From NCBI GenBank assembly GCA_017516885.1, contig JAFXAR010000026.1, positions 62,001-126,000 on the forward strand: a DNA stretch of 64,000 bases, given 5' to 3'. A model generated the notes under the pieces. It searched no databases. It was not told the DNA's origin and was given only the letters and a program-made list of their open reading frames with translations. This document shows, in pieces, positions 26,249-34,808 of the stretch. The stretch's first letter is position 1, and each line of letters starts with the position of its first letter. This DNA is from Bacteroidaceae bacterium. GTDB taxonomy: Bacteria > Bacteroidota > Bacteroidia > Bacteroidales > Bacteroidaceae. The position numbers were made by a program, and so were the translations under genes.

Positions 26249-26989
26249 ATGGATACGGAGAAGAACAATCAGTTGAAAGGAAGCGAGCACATTGAAGTAA
26301 AAAAGAGTGCTAAGGCGAACTTGGAGCAGCACAAACTCACTTGGCTGTTAGTCGGTTTTGTTGTTGTGTTTGCTTTTTTGTATGTAGCATTGGAGTTTAC
26401 AACCTTTGAGTATAAGGAGGAGAAGGTTGCCATTGTCAAGAAGCAGGCTGAAATAAAGCTTGTCGACACAGTAAAGAGGTTTAAGATTATTAAGCCTAAG
26501 ACACCGCCACAGCCAAAGAAGCAGGTGCAGCAGAAGGTTCAAGACAAGATTGAAATTATGAAGGAGGAGGCCAAGGAGCAGGAGACTGAGGTTCAGGCAC
26601 TTGAGGATATAGGCGTTGAGGAGGTAAGCGATGTTGAGGAAATATATGTAGACGAGGGCGCAGAGGAAGAGGAGGTATTCGACTTTGCTGAGGATGCTCC
26701 GCAATTCCCGGGCGGTAATGCGGCGCTTATGAAGTACCTTGGTGACAATATCAAATATCCGCGCATGGCACGCGAGATGGGTTCACAGGGCCGTGTATTC
26801 CTTCGCTTTATCGTAGGCAAGGACGGTTCAATTGCAAATGTTGAGGTTATCAAGTCTTCAGGCGACAAGTCACTTGACGATGAGGCTGTGCGCGTTGTAC
26901 AGGGCATGCCTAAGTGGCAGCCCGGCAAGCAGGCAGGACGTCCGGTTAACGTGAAGTACACATTGCCTGTTAACTTCAAGCTGCAGTAA
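26249..26989 (+). CDS. TonB-family energy transducer
   Basis: 246 residues. A cytoplasmic N-terminus is followed by one membrane helix (WLLVGFVVVFAFLYVALEF, about 31-49), a Lys/Pro-rich then Glu-rich periplasmic linker (IKPKTPPQPKKQVQQK; EEEEVFDFAED) and a C-terminal TonB domain of about 90 residues (FPGGNAALMKYLGDNIKYP, GRVFLRFIVGKDGSI, YTLPVNFKL). TonB transmits proton-motive force from ExbBD to outer-membrane transporters such as the SusC protein in this window. ExbB and ExbD genes are not seen here. Monocistronic, with its own -7 box and terminator. Confidence 0.92.
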   Translation: MDTEKNNQLKGSEHIEVKKSAKANLEQHKLTWLLVGFVVVFAFLYVALEFTTFEYKEEKVAIVKKQAEIKLVDTVKRFKIIKPKTPPQPKKQVQQKVQDKIEIMKEEAKEQETEVQALEDIGVEEVSDVEEIYVDEGAEEEEVFDFAEDAPQFPGGNAALMKYLGDNIKYPRMAREMGSQGRVFLRFIVGKDGSIANVEVIKSSGDKSLDDEAVRVVQGMPKWQPGKQAGRPVNVKYTLPVNFKLQ

Positions 26990-27015
26990 TATAAATACTA
27001 AAAAGTTATAGTCTA

Positions 27016-27055
27016 AGAGGCTGTGTCAAAAGCTATTTTGCACAGCCTCTTTTTA
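27016..27055 (+). terminator. Terminator after tonB
   Basis: Stem AGAGGCTGTG/CACAGCCTCT extended by CAAAA/TTTTG across a bulge, followed by TTTT. Confidence 0.85.
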
Positions 27056-27071
27056 ATAAAAGTAATTTGTT

Positions 27072-28046
27072 ATGTACAATTGGGAAGAGGTAAGGGATGC
27101 TGTTAACAGCTTTATTTCAAGACTTGAGTTTGAAAGAGAACCGCGTGAGTTATATGCGCCAATCCGCTACACTCTTGAGCAGAGCGGAAAGCGGGTGCGT
27201 CCGGTACTTTTGCTTATGGCATATAATATATATAAGGATAAGATAGAAGATGCTCTCTATCCGGCAACGGCAATAGAGACCTATCACAACTACACCCTTA
27301 TTCACGACGATGTTATGGACCGAGCCTCAATTCGCAGGGGAAAGCCTACTGTATGTGCAAAGTGGGGCGACACGGCCGCGATACTCTCGGGCGACACTAT
27401 GCTGGTGCTTGCTTACGAGTTCCTTTCCCATGTGCCGGCTGAAAAACTCCCTCGTGTTCTGTCGCTCTTTACTGAGACAGCTAAGGAGATTGGCGACGGA
27501 CAGCAGTATGACCTTGATTTTGAGAATCGTGACAATGTTGCCGAAGAGGAGTACATGGAGATGATTCGTCTTAAAACCTCTGTGCTGCTTGCCTCAGCAC
27601 TCAAAATGGGCGGAATCCTTGCCGATGCGCCAGAGAGTGACCTTCGGAACCTCTACAGCTACGGCGAGAAGATGGGCCTTGCCTTCCAGTTGCAGGACGA
27701 CCTGCTTGACGTGTATGCCGACGAGGCTCTCTTTGGAAAGAAAATTGGCGGCGATATATGCTGCAATAAAAAGACTTTCCTTCTGATAAAGGCTATGAAC
27801 CTTGCTTCGCGCGAACAGCTCTCGCAAATGAAGGAGTGGATGGAAAAGAGTGAATTTGATGCTCAGGAGAAGATTGCCTTCTTTACGGGCATTTATAATG
27901 AGCTTGGTGTAAAAGAGGCATGCGAAAAGCGTATAGCAGAACTCTTTGAGGAGTGCGACAGCTATATTGAGGCACTGTCAGTTCCTGCTGAAAGAAAAGC
28001 CGGTCTCAAGGCATTTGCCGATTCTTTGTTGAACAGAAATCTGTAG
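27072..28046 (+). CDS. Polyprenyl diphosphate synthase
   Basis: 324 residues, trans-isoprenyl synthase family. The first Asp-rich motif is HDDVMDRASIRRG (Asp79, Asp80, Asp83) and the second QLQDDLLDVY (Asp209, Asp210, Asp213). GKRVRPVL supplies the IPP-binding Arg/Lys. It condenses IPP with allylic diphosphates; chain length cannot be fixed with confidence, and farnesyl or geranylgeranyl are plausible. It uses precursors made by IspH. First gene of a six-gene plus-strand operon. Its ATG lies 17 bases after the tonB terminator stem and no good separate promoter was found there. Confidence 0.9.
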   Translation: MYNWEEVRDAVNSFISRLEFEREPRELYAPIRYTLEQSGKRVRPVLLLMAYNIYKDKIEDALYPATAIETYHNYTLIHDDVMDRASIRRGKPTVCAKWGDTAAILSGDTMLVLAYEFLSHVPAEKLPRVLSLFTETAKEIGDGQQYDLDFENRDNVAEEEYMEMIRLKTSVLLASALKMGGILADAPESDLRNLYSYGEKMGLAFQLQDDLLDVYADEALFGKKIGGDICCNKKTFLLIKAMNLASREQLSQMKEWMEKSEFDAQEKIAFFTGIYNELGVKEACEKRIAELFEECDSYIEALSVPAERKAGLKAFADSLLNRNL

Positions 28047-28058
28047 AAACCCGCCCGA

Positions 28059-28772
28059 ATGCCGTACAGAAGATTGCCCAAAACCGACCAGGCCAGGATA
28101 AGAGCGCTCAGAAGCGCTGTTGAGAGCAGTGTTGAGAATGGAATATTCACTAATGTGCTCTCTCATAATACCTATCACAAGGCTAAGGATTTTCTGCAAA
28201 AGTTTTCTGCCGAAGTTGCGGTATACAGAAAGTGTGTCCAGGAGCAGTCTTCCAAGCGTGGCAATGAGAACTATGAGGCGGCGCTCAAAAAGGCGCGTAT
28301 GTATGTGTCGCACTTTATACAGGTGTTGAGCATGAGCATTATGCGCGGTGAAATAAACCGCAGCAAGCGTCCCTATTACGGATTGCCCGAAAATGAGGAC
28401 ACAGTTCCAAATCTCTTCTCCGAATCGTCTGTGCTGGAGTGGGGAAAAAATGTAATTGAGGGCGAGCGCCGCAGAATGTCGGAGGGCGGCGTTGCCATAT
28501 ATAACCCCACAATGGGGCGTGTTGCAGTAGTGTATGAGATGTTTAAGGAGATGTATGACCGCCAACAATATCTTCAGCAGAGGACAGGCGAGGCATTGCA
28601 GAATATTTCGGATATGCGCTTTGAGGCCGATGAGATAATATTTGAAGCGTGGGCCGAGATTGAAAAGGCATTTGCCTCGTTCAGCGGTGACGCAAGGTTG
28701 AGCATGTGTGCGAAATACGGTGTCATATATTATGAACGTCCCGACCGTAAACGGAAAAAAAGCAATGATTGA
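28059..28772 (+). CDS. Conserved hypothetical protein in polyprenyl synthase-tatD operon
   Basis: 237 residues, no signal peptide or membrane segment. It is Arg/Lys- and Tyr-rich and mostly helical by composition (QQYLQQRTGEALQNIS; RFEADEIIFEAWAEIEKAF). It contains SKRPYYGLPENEDTVPNL, a short loop-like motif. I do not recognise a family. The start 12 bases after the preceding stop and an 8-base overlap with the next gene indicate tight co-expression with polyprenyl synthase and TatD nuclease, which gives no clear functional hint. Confidence 0.75.
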   Translation: MPYRRLPKTDQARIRALRSAVESSVENGIFTNVLSHNTYHKAKDFLQKFSAEVAVYRKCVQEQSSKRGNENYEAALKKARMYVSHFIQVLSMSIMRGEINRSKRPYYGLPENEDTVPNLFSESSVLEWGKNVIEGERRRMSEGGVAIYNPTMGRVAVVYEMFKEMYDRQQYLQQRTGEALQNISDMRFEADEIIFEAWAEIEKAFASFSGDARLSMCAKYGVIYYERPDRKRKKSND

Positions 28773-29553
28773 GTTTGTAGATACACATACGCATCTCTTT
28801 GTAGAGGAGTTTGATGGCGACCGTGCTGCCGCCGTGCAGCGAGCTGCCGCTGAAGGGGTAAGCGCGCTGTGTCTTCCCTGCATTGATGCATCTTCTCTGC
28901 CGGCAATCAATGAAATGTGCAGCAGCTATCCCGGATTATGCCATGCCATGATTGGACTGCATCCCACGGAACTTGGCGATGATTACCGGAAAACTTTGGA
29001 TGAACTTTATGCCCATCTCAAGAACGACAGCAAATTCATTGCCATTGGTGAGGTGGGGCTTGACTTCTATTGGGATGATACCCGTAAAACTGAGCAGACT
29101 GATGCTTTTGAACATCAGATTGCATGGGCGGCGGAATTTGGCCTTCCATTGGCAATACATTCCCGCAATGCTTTCAATGAGTTGTGTGCAGTCATGGACA
29201 GCAAGCGTTCCATGGGGCTCAGCGGTGTGTTCCATTGCTTCTCCGGGAGTGCGGATGAAGCGCATAGGCTGCTTGGCTATGAAGGATTTTTCTTGGGAAT
29301 AGGCGGGGTGCTTACATATAAAAACTCCGGTTTGCCCAAGGCTCTTGAAAATGTTCCGCTTGAGAGAATTGTGCTTGAAACTGATTCCCCCTATCTTGCT
29401 CCTGTGCCCAAGCGCGGAAAAAGGAACGAAAGTTCCTATTTGCCTTTTGTGGCGCAGAGGCTCGCCGAGATCTATAACTGTCCGCTTGAGCATGTGGCTG
29501 AGGTTACAACTGCCAATGCCCATGCGCTTTTCCCTAAAATATGCAATAAATGA
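28765..29553 (+). CDS. TatD-family metal-dependent hydrolase
   Basis: 262 residues from the ATG at 28765 (MIEFVDTHTHLF). The frame opens earlier but the family begins here. Metal ligands are visible: DTHTH, GEVGLDFYWD, IHSRNAF, FHCFSGS and LETDSPYLAPVP. TatD proteins are TIM-barrel deoxyribonucleases with 3'-5' exonuclease activity linked to DNA repair and quality control. The gene overlaps the preceding unknown gene by eight bases and the following DAHP synthase gene by four (ATGA). Confidence 0.93.
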   Translation: MIEFVDTHTHLFVEEFDGDRAAAVQRAAAEGVSALCLPCIDASSLPAINEMCSSYPGLCHAMIGLHPTELGDDYRKTLDELYAHLKNDSKFIAIGEVGLDFYWDDTRKTEQTDAFEHQIAWAAEFGLPLAIHSRNAFNELCAVMDSKRSMGLSGVFHCFSGSADEAHRLLGYEGFFLGIGGVLTYKNSGLPKALENVPLERIVLETDSPYLAPVPKRGKRNESSYLPFVAQRLAEIYNCPLEHVAEVTTANAHALFPKICNK

Positions 29554-30617
29554 ACTTGAATAGCATTGATATATTGAAAAACAGTTCTGCGCCAACTATT
29601 GTGGCAGGCCCATGCAGCGCCGAGAGCGAGGAGCAAGTTCTTGCCGTTGCGGCGGCGCTTGCCGGACGCGGCGTTTCGCTGTTCCGTGCCGGTCTTTGGA
29701 AACCCCGTACACGCCCCGGCTGTTTCGAGGGCTTTGGCAAAGAGGGGCTTCCCTGGCTTCAGAAAGTTAAGAAAGAATTCAATTTGCCGGTGGCGACGGA
29801 GGTTGCCAATGCCGAGCATGTGGAACTGGCCCTTTCGGCAGGAATAGATTTGCTGTGGATTGGAGCGCGCACTACTGCGAATCCATTTGCGGTTCAGGAA
29901 ATTGCCGATGCTCTGCGCGGATGCGATGTGCCGGTTTTAGTGAAGAATCCGGTGAACCCCGACCTTGAACTTTGGATTGGTGCTCTTGAGCGTCTCAACA
30001 ATGCCGGCATTACCCGGTTGGGAACAATACATAGAGGCTTCTCATCGTACGGAGAGACCTATTTCCGCAACACCCCCCAGTGGCAGTTGCCGCTTGAACT
30101 GCGCCGCCGTATCCCCGAACTGCCTATTTTGTGCGACCCGAGCCACATTGCCGGCAAGCGCGAACTTATAATGATGCTTTCGCAGCAGGCGCTCGACTTG
30201 AATTTTGATGGCCTAATGGTTGAGACGCATTGCAATCCGGTATGCGCGCTGAGCGATGCGCGCCAGCAGGTAACTCCTGATGAACTTTTTGTGATACTTG
30301 ACCGTTTGGTGCACCGCTCTTCAAATGCCGGTTCGTGCGACTTTTCCCTGTACCGCAGGCAGATTGATGAAATTGACGATGCAATAATTGAACTGATGGC
30401 AAAGCGCATGAATATTTCAAGGGAGATTGGCGCGATAAAGCGCGATAAAGGAATAACTGTGTTCCAGCCTTTCAGATATAATGAAATAATGCAGCGCTGT
30501 GAGGAATATTACCGCGACGGCCGTCTTAGTGCAGCCTCTGTCAAGGAGGTCTTTGAGGCAATTCATGCCGAGAGTGTAAGGCAGCAGCTGCTTATTGTAA
30601 ACGACAATAACGGCTAA
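29550..30617 (+). CDS. Bifunctional DAHP synthase / chorismate mutase
   Basis: 355 residues. Residues 1-260 are the type I-beta DAHP synthase/KDO8P synthase barrel: AGPCSAES, FRAGLWKPRTRPGCFEGFG, WIGARTTANPF, KNPVNPD, IHRGFSSYG, CDPSHIAGKRE and METHCNP-type loop (VETHCNPVCALSDA). Residues about 265-350 form an AroQ-type chorismate mutase helix bundle (LYRRQIDEIDDAIIELMAKR, EIGAIKRDKGI). The fusion joins the first shikimate step to the first committed step of Phe/Tyr synthesis, and the mutase domain usually also serves feedback inhibition. A four-base overlap with tatD and TAATG coupling to the next gene place it inside the operon. Confidence 0.95.
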   Translation: MNLNSIDILKNSSAPTIVAGPCSAESEEQVLAVAAALAGRGVSLFRAGLWKPRTRPGCFEGFGKEGLPWLQKVKKEFNLPVATEVANAEHVELALSAGIDLLWIGARTTANPFAVQEIADALRGCDVPVLVKNPVNPDLELWIGALERLNNAGITRLGTIHRGFSSYGETYFRNTPQWQLPLELRRRIPELPILCDPSHIAGKRELIMMLSQQALDLNFDGLMVETHCNPVCALSDARQQVTPDELFVILDRLVHRSSNAGSCDFSLYRRQIDEIDDAIIELMAKRMNISREIGAIKRDKGITVFQPFRYNEIMQRCEEYYRDGRLSAASVKEVFEAIHAESVRQQLLIVNDNNG

Positions 30618-31768
30618 TGGAGAACCACCGCAGAATATCGGGTATAATTCTTATATTGTGCGCAATACTGACATTATTGCTCGCATTGTTCCTTCTTCTT
30701 TCTGCTAAGAATGAGAGTGGGCCGGTTTCCGGTGGAAGGCAAATGCCTCTGAAATACTCCTCTCTTTTAAGCATATCCGATTATGACGGCTATTCGGTGG
30801 TCTCTGTGCGCAATCCTTGGGGAGGAGGAGAACTTGCACGCTATATTTTAGTGCCTCGTGCCGAAGAACTGCCCGATAGGTTGCCCGAAGGGACATTGCT
30901 GCGAACGCCTCTCAGCAGGGTTGTGCTTTTTTCCGGTACTCATGCAGCACTTCTTGAGGAGCTTGATGCTGTTGATGCCATAGCCGGTGTTTGTGATTCC
31001 CGATATATATATGTTGAAACTGTTGCCGGCAGAATCTCTGAAGGACTGGTTGCTGATTGCGGCAGTTCTATGGATATTGATGCGGAGCGGCTGCTTGAGG
31101 TGTCGCCCGATGCAGTTCTGGTTCTTCCGTTTGAGAATGGAGGGTACGGCAAGCTCGACCGGTTGAATATTCCGCTTGTGGAGTGTGCCGAATATATGGA
31201 GAATTCTCCTCTTGCATCGGCCGAGTGGATACGTTTCTATGGAAGGCTTTTTGGAAAGGCGGAAATTGCCGATTCTATTTTCAATGAAGTTAGCAGTGAG
31301 TATGAAAAACTCCGTGACCTTGCTGCAGCAAGTACCGTGCGCCCTAAATTGTTGTGTGAACTCAAAAGCAGTTCGGCATGGTATGTGCCAGGTGGCGAGA
31401 GTACAATGGGACGTATGTATGCCGATGCCGGCGCCGATTATCTTTTCTCATACTGCAAGGGCGGCGGTTCTGTTCCGCTCTCTTTCGAGACGGTGCTTGA
31501 GAGGGCTGCCGATGCCGATATATGGCTGATGAAATACAATTCCCCGGTAGAAAAGTCATACTCTTCCCTGCTTGATGAATATTCAGGATATGCTCTTTTG
31601 AGACCTTTTGCCGAGAGAAACATCTTTGCCTGCAATACTGCCTGCAAGAGGCTTTTTGAGGAGAGTGCCTTTCATCCCGAAAGGCTGTTGAAGGAACTGG
31701 TTGCGATTTTTCATCCGGAACTGATGCCCGGATATAAAATGAGGTATTATGAGAGAATGCGGCAATAA
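30617..31768 (+). CDS. Periplasmic metal/cobalamin-type ABC transporter binding protein
   Basis: 383 residues. A hydrophobic N-terminus (GIILILCAILTLLLALFLLL) serves as signal or anchor. The fold is the two-lobed type III binding protein of the BtuF/FepB/FhuD family: RVVLFSGTHAALLEEL, AIAGVCDSRY, a linker helix, SPDAVLVLPFE, and ERNIFACNTACKRLF near the end. The ligand (iron complex, haem or cobalamin) cannot be told from sequence. Its ATG shares a base with the stop of the upstream gene and its end overlaps the permease gene by 20 bases. Confidence 0.85.
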   Translation: MENHRRISGIILILCAILTLLLALFLLLSAKNESGPVSGGRQMPLKYSSLLSISDYDGYSVVSVRNPWGGGELARYILVPRAEELPDRLPEGTLLRTPLSRVVLFSGTHAALLEELDAVDAIAGVCDSRYIYVETVAGRISEGLVADCGSSMDIDAERLLEVSPDAVLVLPFENGGYGKLDRLNIPLVECAEYMENSPLASAEWIRFYGRLFGKAEIADSIFNEVSSEYEKLRDLAAASTVRPKLLCELKSSSAWYVPGGESTMGRMYADAGADYLFSYCKGGGSVPLSFETVLERAADADIWLMKYNSPVEKSYSSLLDEYSGYALLRPFAERNIFACNTACKRLFEESAFHPERLLKELVAIFHPELMPGYKMRYYERMRQ

Positions 31769-32771
31769 ATGGTTGGTGACGGCGCTTGCAGCGATTCTGC
31801 TTCTGGTGCTTTTCGCCGTAAATATTCTGTTTGGCTCTGTGGATATTCCGCTTGCTGATGTCTGTTCAGTACTGTTAGGGGAAAGCAGCGGCAAATGGGA
31901 TACCATAATAATGGACGTGCGCCTGCCGCGGGCGCTGACTGCGCTTTTTGCCGGAGCGGCCATATCTGTTGCCGGACTGATATTGCAGACACTCTTCAAT
32001 AACCCTCTTGCCGGGCCCGAAGTGCTTGGTGTGAATAGCGGTGCTGGGTTGGGTGCAGCCATTGTAATACTTCTCTCGCAAAGCACAGTTGTGGCCGGCG
32101 CTTTGGGAGTTTATGGCTTTGCGGCAATTCTCCTTGGAGCATTTATCGGTTCGCTTTTTGTTATTGCACTTATTCTTATGCTATCTTCAATGCTCAGAAA
32201 CAGGCTCTATCTTCTTCTTGCAGGAGTGGCACTGAGCTATATATTTTCATCGGCAATATCAATACTTAACTATTTCGCTACATCGGAGGGGGTGCATTCC
32301 TACATGATTTGGGGAATGGGCAGTTTCAGTGCCGTGTCAATGGAGTATATGCCAATGTTTGTGACAATAGTAGCATTGTTGCTTCTTGTGACAGCGCTGA
32401 TGATGAAGCAGCTTAATGCAATACTGCTTGGCGATGCCTACGCTGCAAATTTGGGCGTGAATGTTCCTCTTGTGCAGATAGTGATGCTTGCTGTCACTGG
32501 TCTGCTTACCGCTACGGTTACGGCATTCTGCGGTCCGGTGTCATTTATAGGTCTTGCTGTTCCGCATATTGCGCGTCTTGTGCTCAAGACAAGCAACCAT
32601 CATCATCTGCTTCCCGCTTCAATACTGCTTGGCGGTGCTGTTGCTCTGCTTTGCAATATAATATGCCTGCTTCCGGGTGAGAGCGGAATGATGCCGCTTG
32701 GAGCAATAACGCCTCTTATCGGCGCTCCGGTGATTATCTATGTTCTTTTGCGTGACAGAAAACTTCTGTAG
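31749..32771 (+). CDS. FecCD-family ABC transporter permease
   Basis: 340 residues, about ten membrane segments. Family signatures are VRLPRALTALFAGAAISVAG, QTLFNNPLAGPEVLGVNSGAG, LLAGVALSYIFSS, GDAYAANLGVN (ATPase-contacting loop), CGPVSFIGLAVPHIARL and PLGAITPLIGAPV. It forms the inner-membrane channel for iron-siderophore, haem or cobalamin uptake with the preceding binding protein. No ATP-binding subunit follows: the next gene is an unrelated transporter with its own promoter, so the ATPase must be encoded elsewhere. Confidence 0.93.
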   Translation: MRECGNKWLVTALAAILLLVLFAVNILFGSVDIPLADVCSVLLGESSGKWDTIIMDVRLPRALTALFAGAAISVAGLILQTLFNNPLAGPEVLGVNSGAGLGAAIVILLSQSTVVAGALGVYGFAAILLGAFIGSLFVIALILMLSSMLRNRLYLLLAGVALSYIFSSAISILNYFATSEGVHSYMIWGMGSFSAVSMEYMPMFVTIVALLLLVTALMMKQLNAILLGDAYAANLGVNVPLVQIVMLAVTGLLTATVTAFCGPVSFIGLAVPHIARLVLKTSNHHHLLPASILLGGAVALLCNIICLLPGESGMMPLGAITPLIGAPVIIYVLLRDRKLL

Positions 32772-32820
32772 TTTCAGTCTCTTGTAGTTCTTGCTCTTTA
32801 TTTGTTTGTCTTTTTTATTT

Positions 32821-32840
32821 AGAAATTTAAACAGTTCTTA
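32821..32840. repeat. Copy of dispersed AAATTTAAACAG-TTCTTA repeat
   Basis: AGAAATTTAAACAGTTCTTA is a near match, in opposite orientation, to TTAGAAGCTGTTTGAATTT at 22164. It lies just upstream of a -7 box. Confidence 0.4.
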
Positions 32841-32851
32841 AATAAAAGAAG

Positions 32852-32859
32852 TAACTTTG
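32852..32859 (+). promoter_or_regulatory. -7 box of the YidE-like transporter gene
   Basis: TAACTTTG matches TAnnTTTG exactly, 25 bases before the ATG. No TTTG is seen at -33; the repeat at 32821-32840 occupies that region. Confidence 0.5.
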
Positions 32860-32884
32860 CATCTGTTGACAAAAAATAACAAAT

Positions 32885-34546
32885 ATGGAATTTTGGAGTG
32901 ATTTTTTCAGGAATCTTTTCTTTGGCACTAATGTTGCCCATTCAATGATTGTGCTGGCGCTGGCTGTGGCCATAGGCGTCTATCTTGGCAGAGTAAAGAT
33001 TGCAGGAGTGTCGTTCGGGGTTACATGGGTGCTCTTTGTGGGAATAGTGATGTCGCATTTTGGCATGGTGCTTGATGCTGAACTGCTTCACTTTGTAAAG
33101 GAGTTCGGTCTTATTCTGTTTGTATACTCTATAGGTCTGCAGGTAGGTCCCGGCTTTTTTGCAAGTTTCAAGTCAGGAGGCCTCAAACTGAATGCTGTTA
33201 CTTGTATAATTGTCTTTTTTAATGTGGTGACAGCGCTTCTGCTCATAATGTTCACAAGCGAATCGGTTGACACAATAACCGGCATAATGTCGGGCGCGGT
33301 TACTAATACTCCGGGAATGGGAGCTGCAGCTGCGGCATACAAGGATATGAATGGCGCTGACAGCCAGAATATTGCGCTGGGATATAGTGTTGCCTATCCG
33401 CTGGGTGTTATCGGTTGCATTGTGGCGATGATAGCTATAAAGTCTTTTTATAAGGGAATGGCAAAGTTCGGGCGCAACAAGGGCGAAAATGATATTGCAG
33501 TGGAGCGCATATCGCTGCAGGTGCAAAATGCAGCCGTTGCCGATACGCCGCTTGAGGAGATACGCAGAAAAAACAATCTTAATTTTGTCGTTTCCCGAAT
33601 TATACACAGCGCAACCGGCGAGTGCGAGATTGCCAATTCAAAAAGTACGCTCAAAGTGGGCGATAAAATTCTTGTCATTGCGAATCACGCAATTCATAAT
33701 GATATAGAAAAGCTTATAGGAACTCCCGTGGAGGTGGAGTGGCTTAAGGTTGACGAGCACTTGATTTCGCGCAAGATTACAATTACAAATCCCAAGCTTA
33801 ACGGTGCCAAACTGAAGAAACTGAATATAAGAAAGAATTTCGGTGTCAATGTTACCCGCGTCTATCGTGCCGGCATTGAACTTGCGCCTGCGGCCGATTT
33901 CCGCTTGCAGATAGGCGACCTTGTTACTGTTGTAGGAAGCGAGGGCGCGGTAGGGCACGTTAAGAAGATTCTTGGTGACGAGCGCAAGTTCCTTGACCAT
34001 CCGAATCTTATCCCAATATTTATAGGAATTGCAATGGGCTGCATACTCGGAAGCATTCCTCTTACTGGCACAATGATGACCACTCCGCTTAAGCTAGGCC
34101 TTGCCGGAGGCCCGCTGATAGTGGCTATAATTGTAAGTTACTTTGGACCTAAGCTTGGCGTAGTGACTTATACAACAACAAGCGCAAACCTGATGATACG
34201 CGAGATAGGAATAACGCTTTTCCTTGCATGCGTGGGTCTTGGAGCAGGCGGAGAGTTTGTGAACACTGTTGTTGACAAGGGCGGCTATATGTGGATACTT
34301 TACGGCGCGATAATAACAGTAGTTCCGGTGCTGATAGCCGGAGTAGTGGGACGTTACATTCTTAAAATCAAATACAGTACGCTTATAGGCGTAATTTCCG
34401 GTTCATGTACCAATCCGCCTGCCCTTGCGTTTGCCAACCAGCAGTGCCGTGGCGGAGAGGCCGCTGTAGGCTATGCCACGGTATATCCGCTTGCAATGTT
34501 CCTCAGGATACTGGTAGGGCAGATGATGATTCTGATGCTCTGTTAA
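32885..34546 (+). CDS. YidE/YbjL/AspT-type putative transporter with two TrkA-C domains
   Basis: 553 residues. Two homologous five-helix membrane units, typical of the AspT/YidE/YbjL duplication family, flank a soluble middle section. The first unit has LILFVYSIGLQVGPGFF and TNTPGMGAAAAAY; the second has LFLACVGLGAGGEFV and SGSCTNPPALAFANQ. The middle (about 205-380) contains two TrkA-C/RCK-C modules (STLKVGDKILVIAN; FRLQIGDLVTVVGSEG). AspT itself exchanges aspartate and alanine; substrates of other members are mostly unknown, so only a putative antiporter is called. Own -7 box and strong terminator. Confidence 0.9.
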   Translation: MEFWSDFFRNLFFGTNVAHSMIVLALAVAIGVYLGRVKIAGVSFGVTWVLFVGIVMSHFGMVLDAELLHFVKEFGLILFVYSIGLQVGPGFFASFKSGGLKLNAVTCIIVFFNVVTALLLIMFTSESVDTITGIMSGAVTNTPGMGAAAAAYKDMNGADSQNIALGYSVAYPLGVIGCIVAMIAIKSFYKGMAKFGRNKGENDIAVERISLQVQNAAVADTPLEEIRRKNNLNFVVSRIIHSATGECEIANSKSTLKVGDKILVIANHAIHNDIEKLIGTPVEVEWLKVDEHLISRKITITNPKLNGAKLKKLNIRKNFGVNVTRVYRAGIELAPAADFRLQIGDLVTVVGSEGAVGHVKKILGDERKFLDHPNLIPIFIGIAMGCILGSIPLTGTMMTTPLKLGLAGGPLIVAIIVSYFGPKLGVVTYTTTSANLMIREIGITLFLACVGLGAGGEFVNTVVDKGGYMWILYGAIITVVPVLIAGVVGRYILKIKYSTLIGVISGSCTNPPALAFANQQCRGGEAAVGYATVYPLAMFLRILVGQMMILMLC

Positions 34547-34565
34547 GAATATTCCTTATTTAGGA

Positions 34566-34602
34566 TTTTAGCAGCGCCGCGAATTCCGCGGCGCTGCTAA
34601 AA
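34566..34602 (+). terminator. Terminator after the YidE-like gene
   Basis: 16-base arms (TTTTAGCAGCGCCGCG and complement) with a 5-base loop. No T run follows beyond CTTAATG. Confidence 0.75.
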
Positions 34603-34652
34603 CTTAATGCTATAAATTTGAGCAACTTCGGTATTATTTGCCAATAAATGAG

Positions 34653-34660
34653 TATCTTTG
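34653..34660 (+). promoter_or_regulatory. -7 box of the ilvDBN operon
   Basis: TATCTTTG matches the consensus exactly. It predicts a leader of about 140 bases before ilvD. No TTTG at correct -33 spacing (one occurs 12 bases upstream). Confidence 0.45.
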
Positions 34661-34690
34661 CAAATTGTTTCTTGATTGTAAAAAGATTTA

Positions 34691-34734
34691 TTAGAAGCTG
34701 TTTTGAATTTAACCGTCATTTTTTTTATAGAGCA
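34691..34734 (+). repeat. Second copy of the dispersed repeat, in the ilvD leader
   Basis: It begins TTAGAAGCTGTTTTGAATTTA and ends TTTATAGAGCA. These two blocks are 33 bases apart start to start, exactly as in the element at 22164. The copies diverge downstream. Confidence 0.55.
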
Positions 34735-34808
34735 TCTTGAATATAAAAAAACGGCGGAGTAAACGAAACATGCATCTATAAGAAAATATTTTTTTGAAAT
34801 CTTAAACT

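Noticed and set aside
27978..28910. 310-codon open frame on the minus strand
   Set aside because: It lies entirely antisense to the unknown gene at 28059, the end of the polyprenyl synthase gene and the start of tatD, all of which have overlaps and motifs supporting them. The translation has no recognisable domain.
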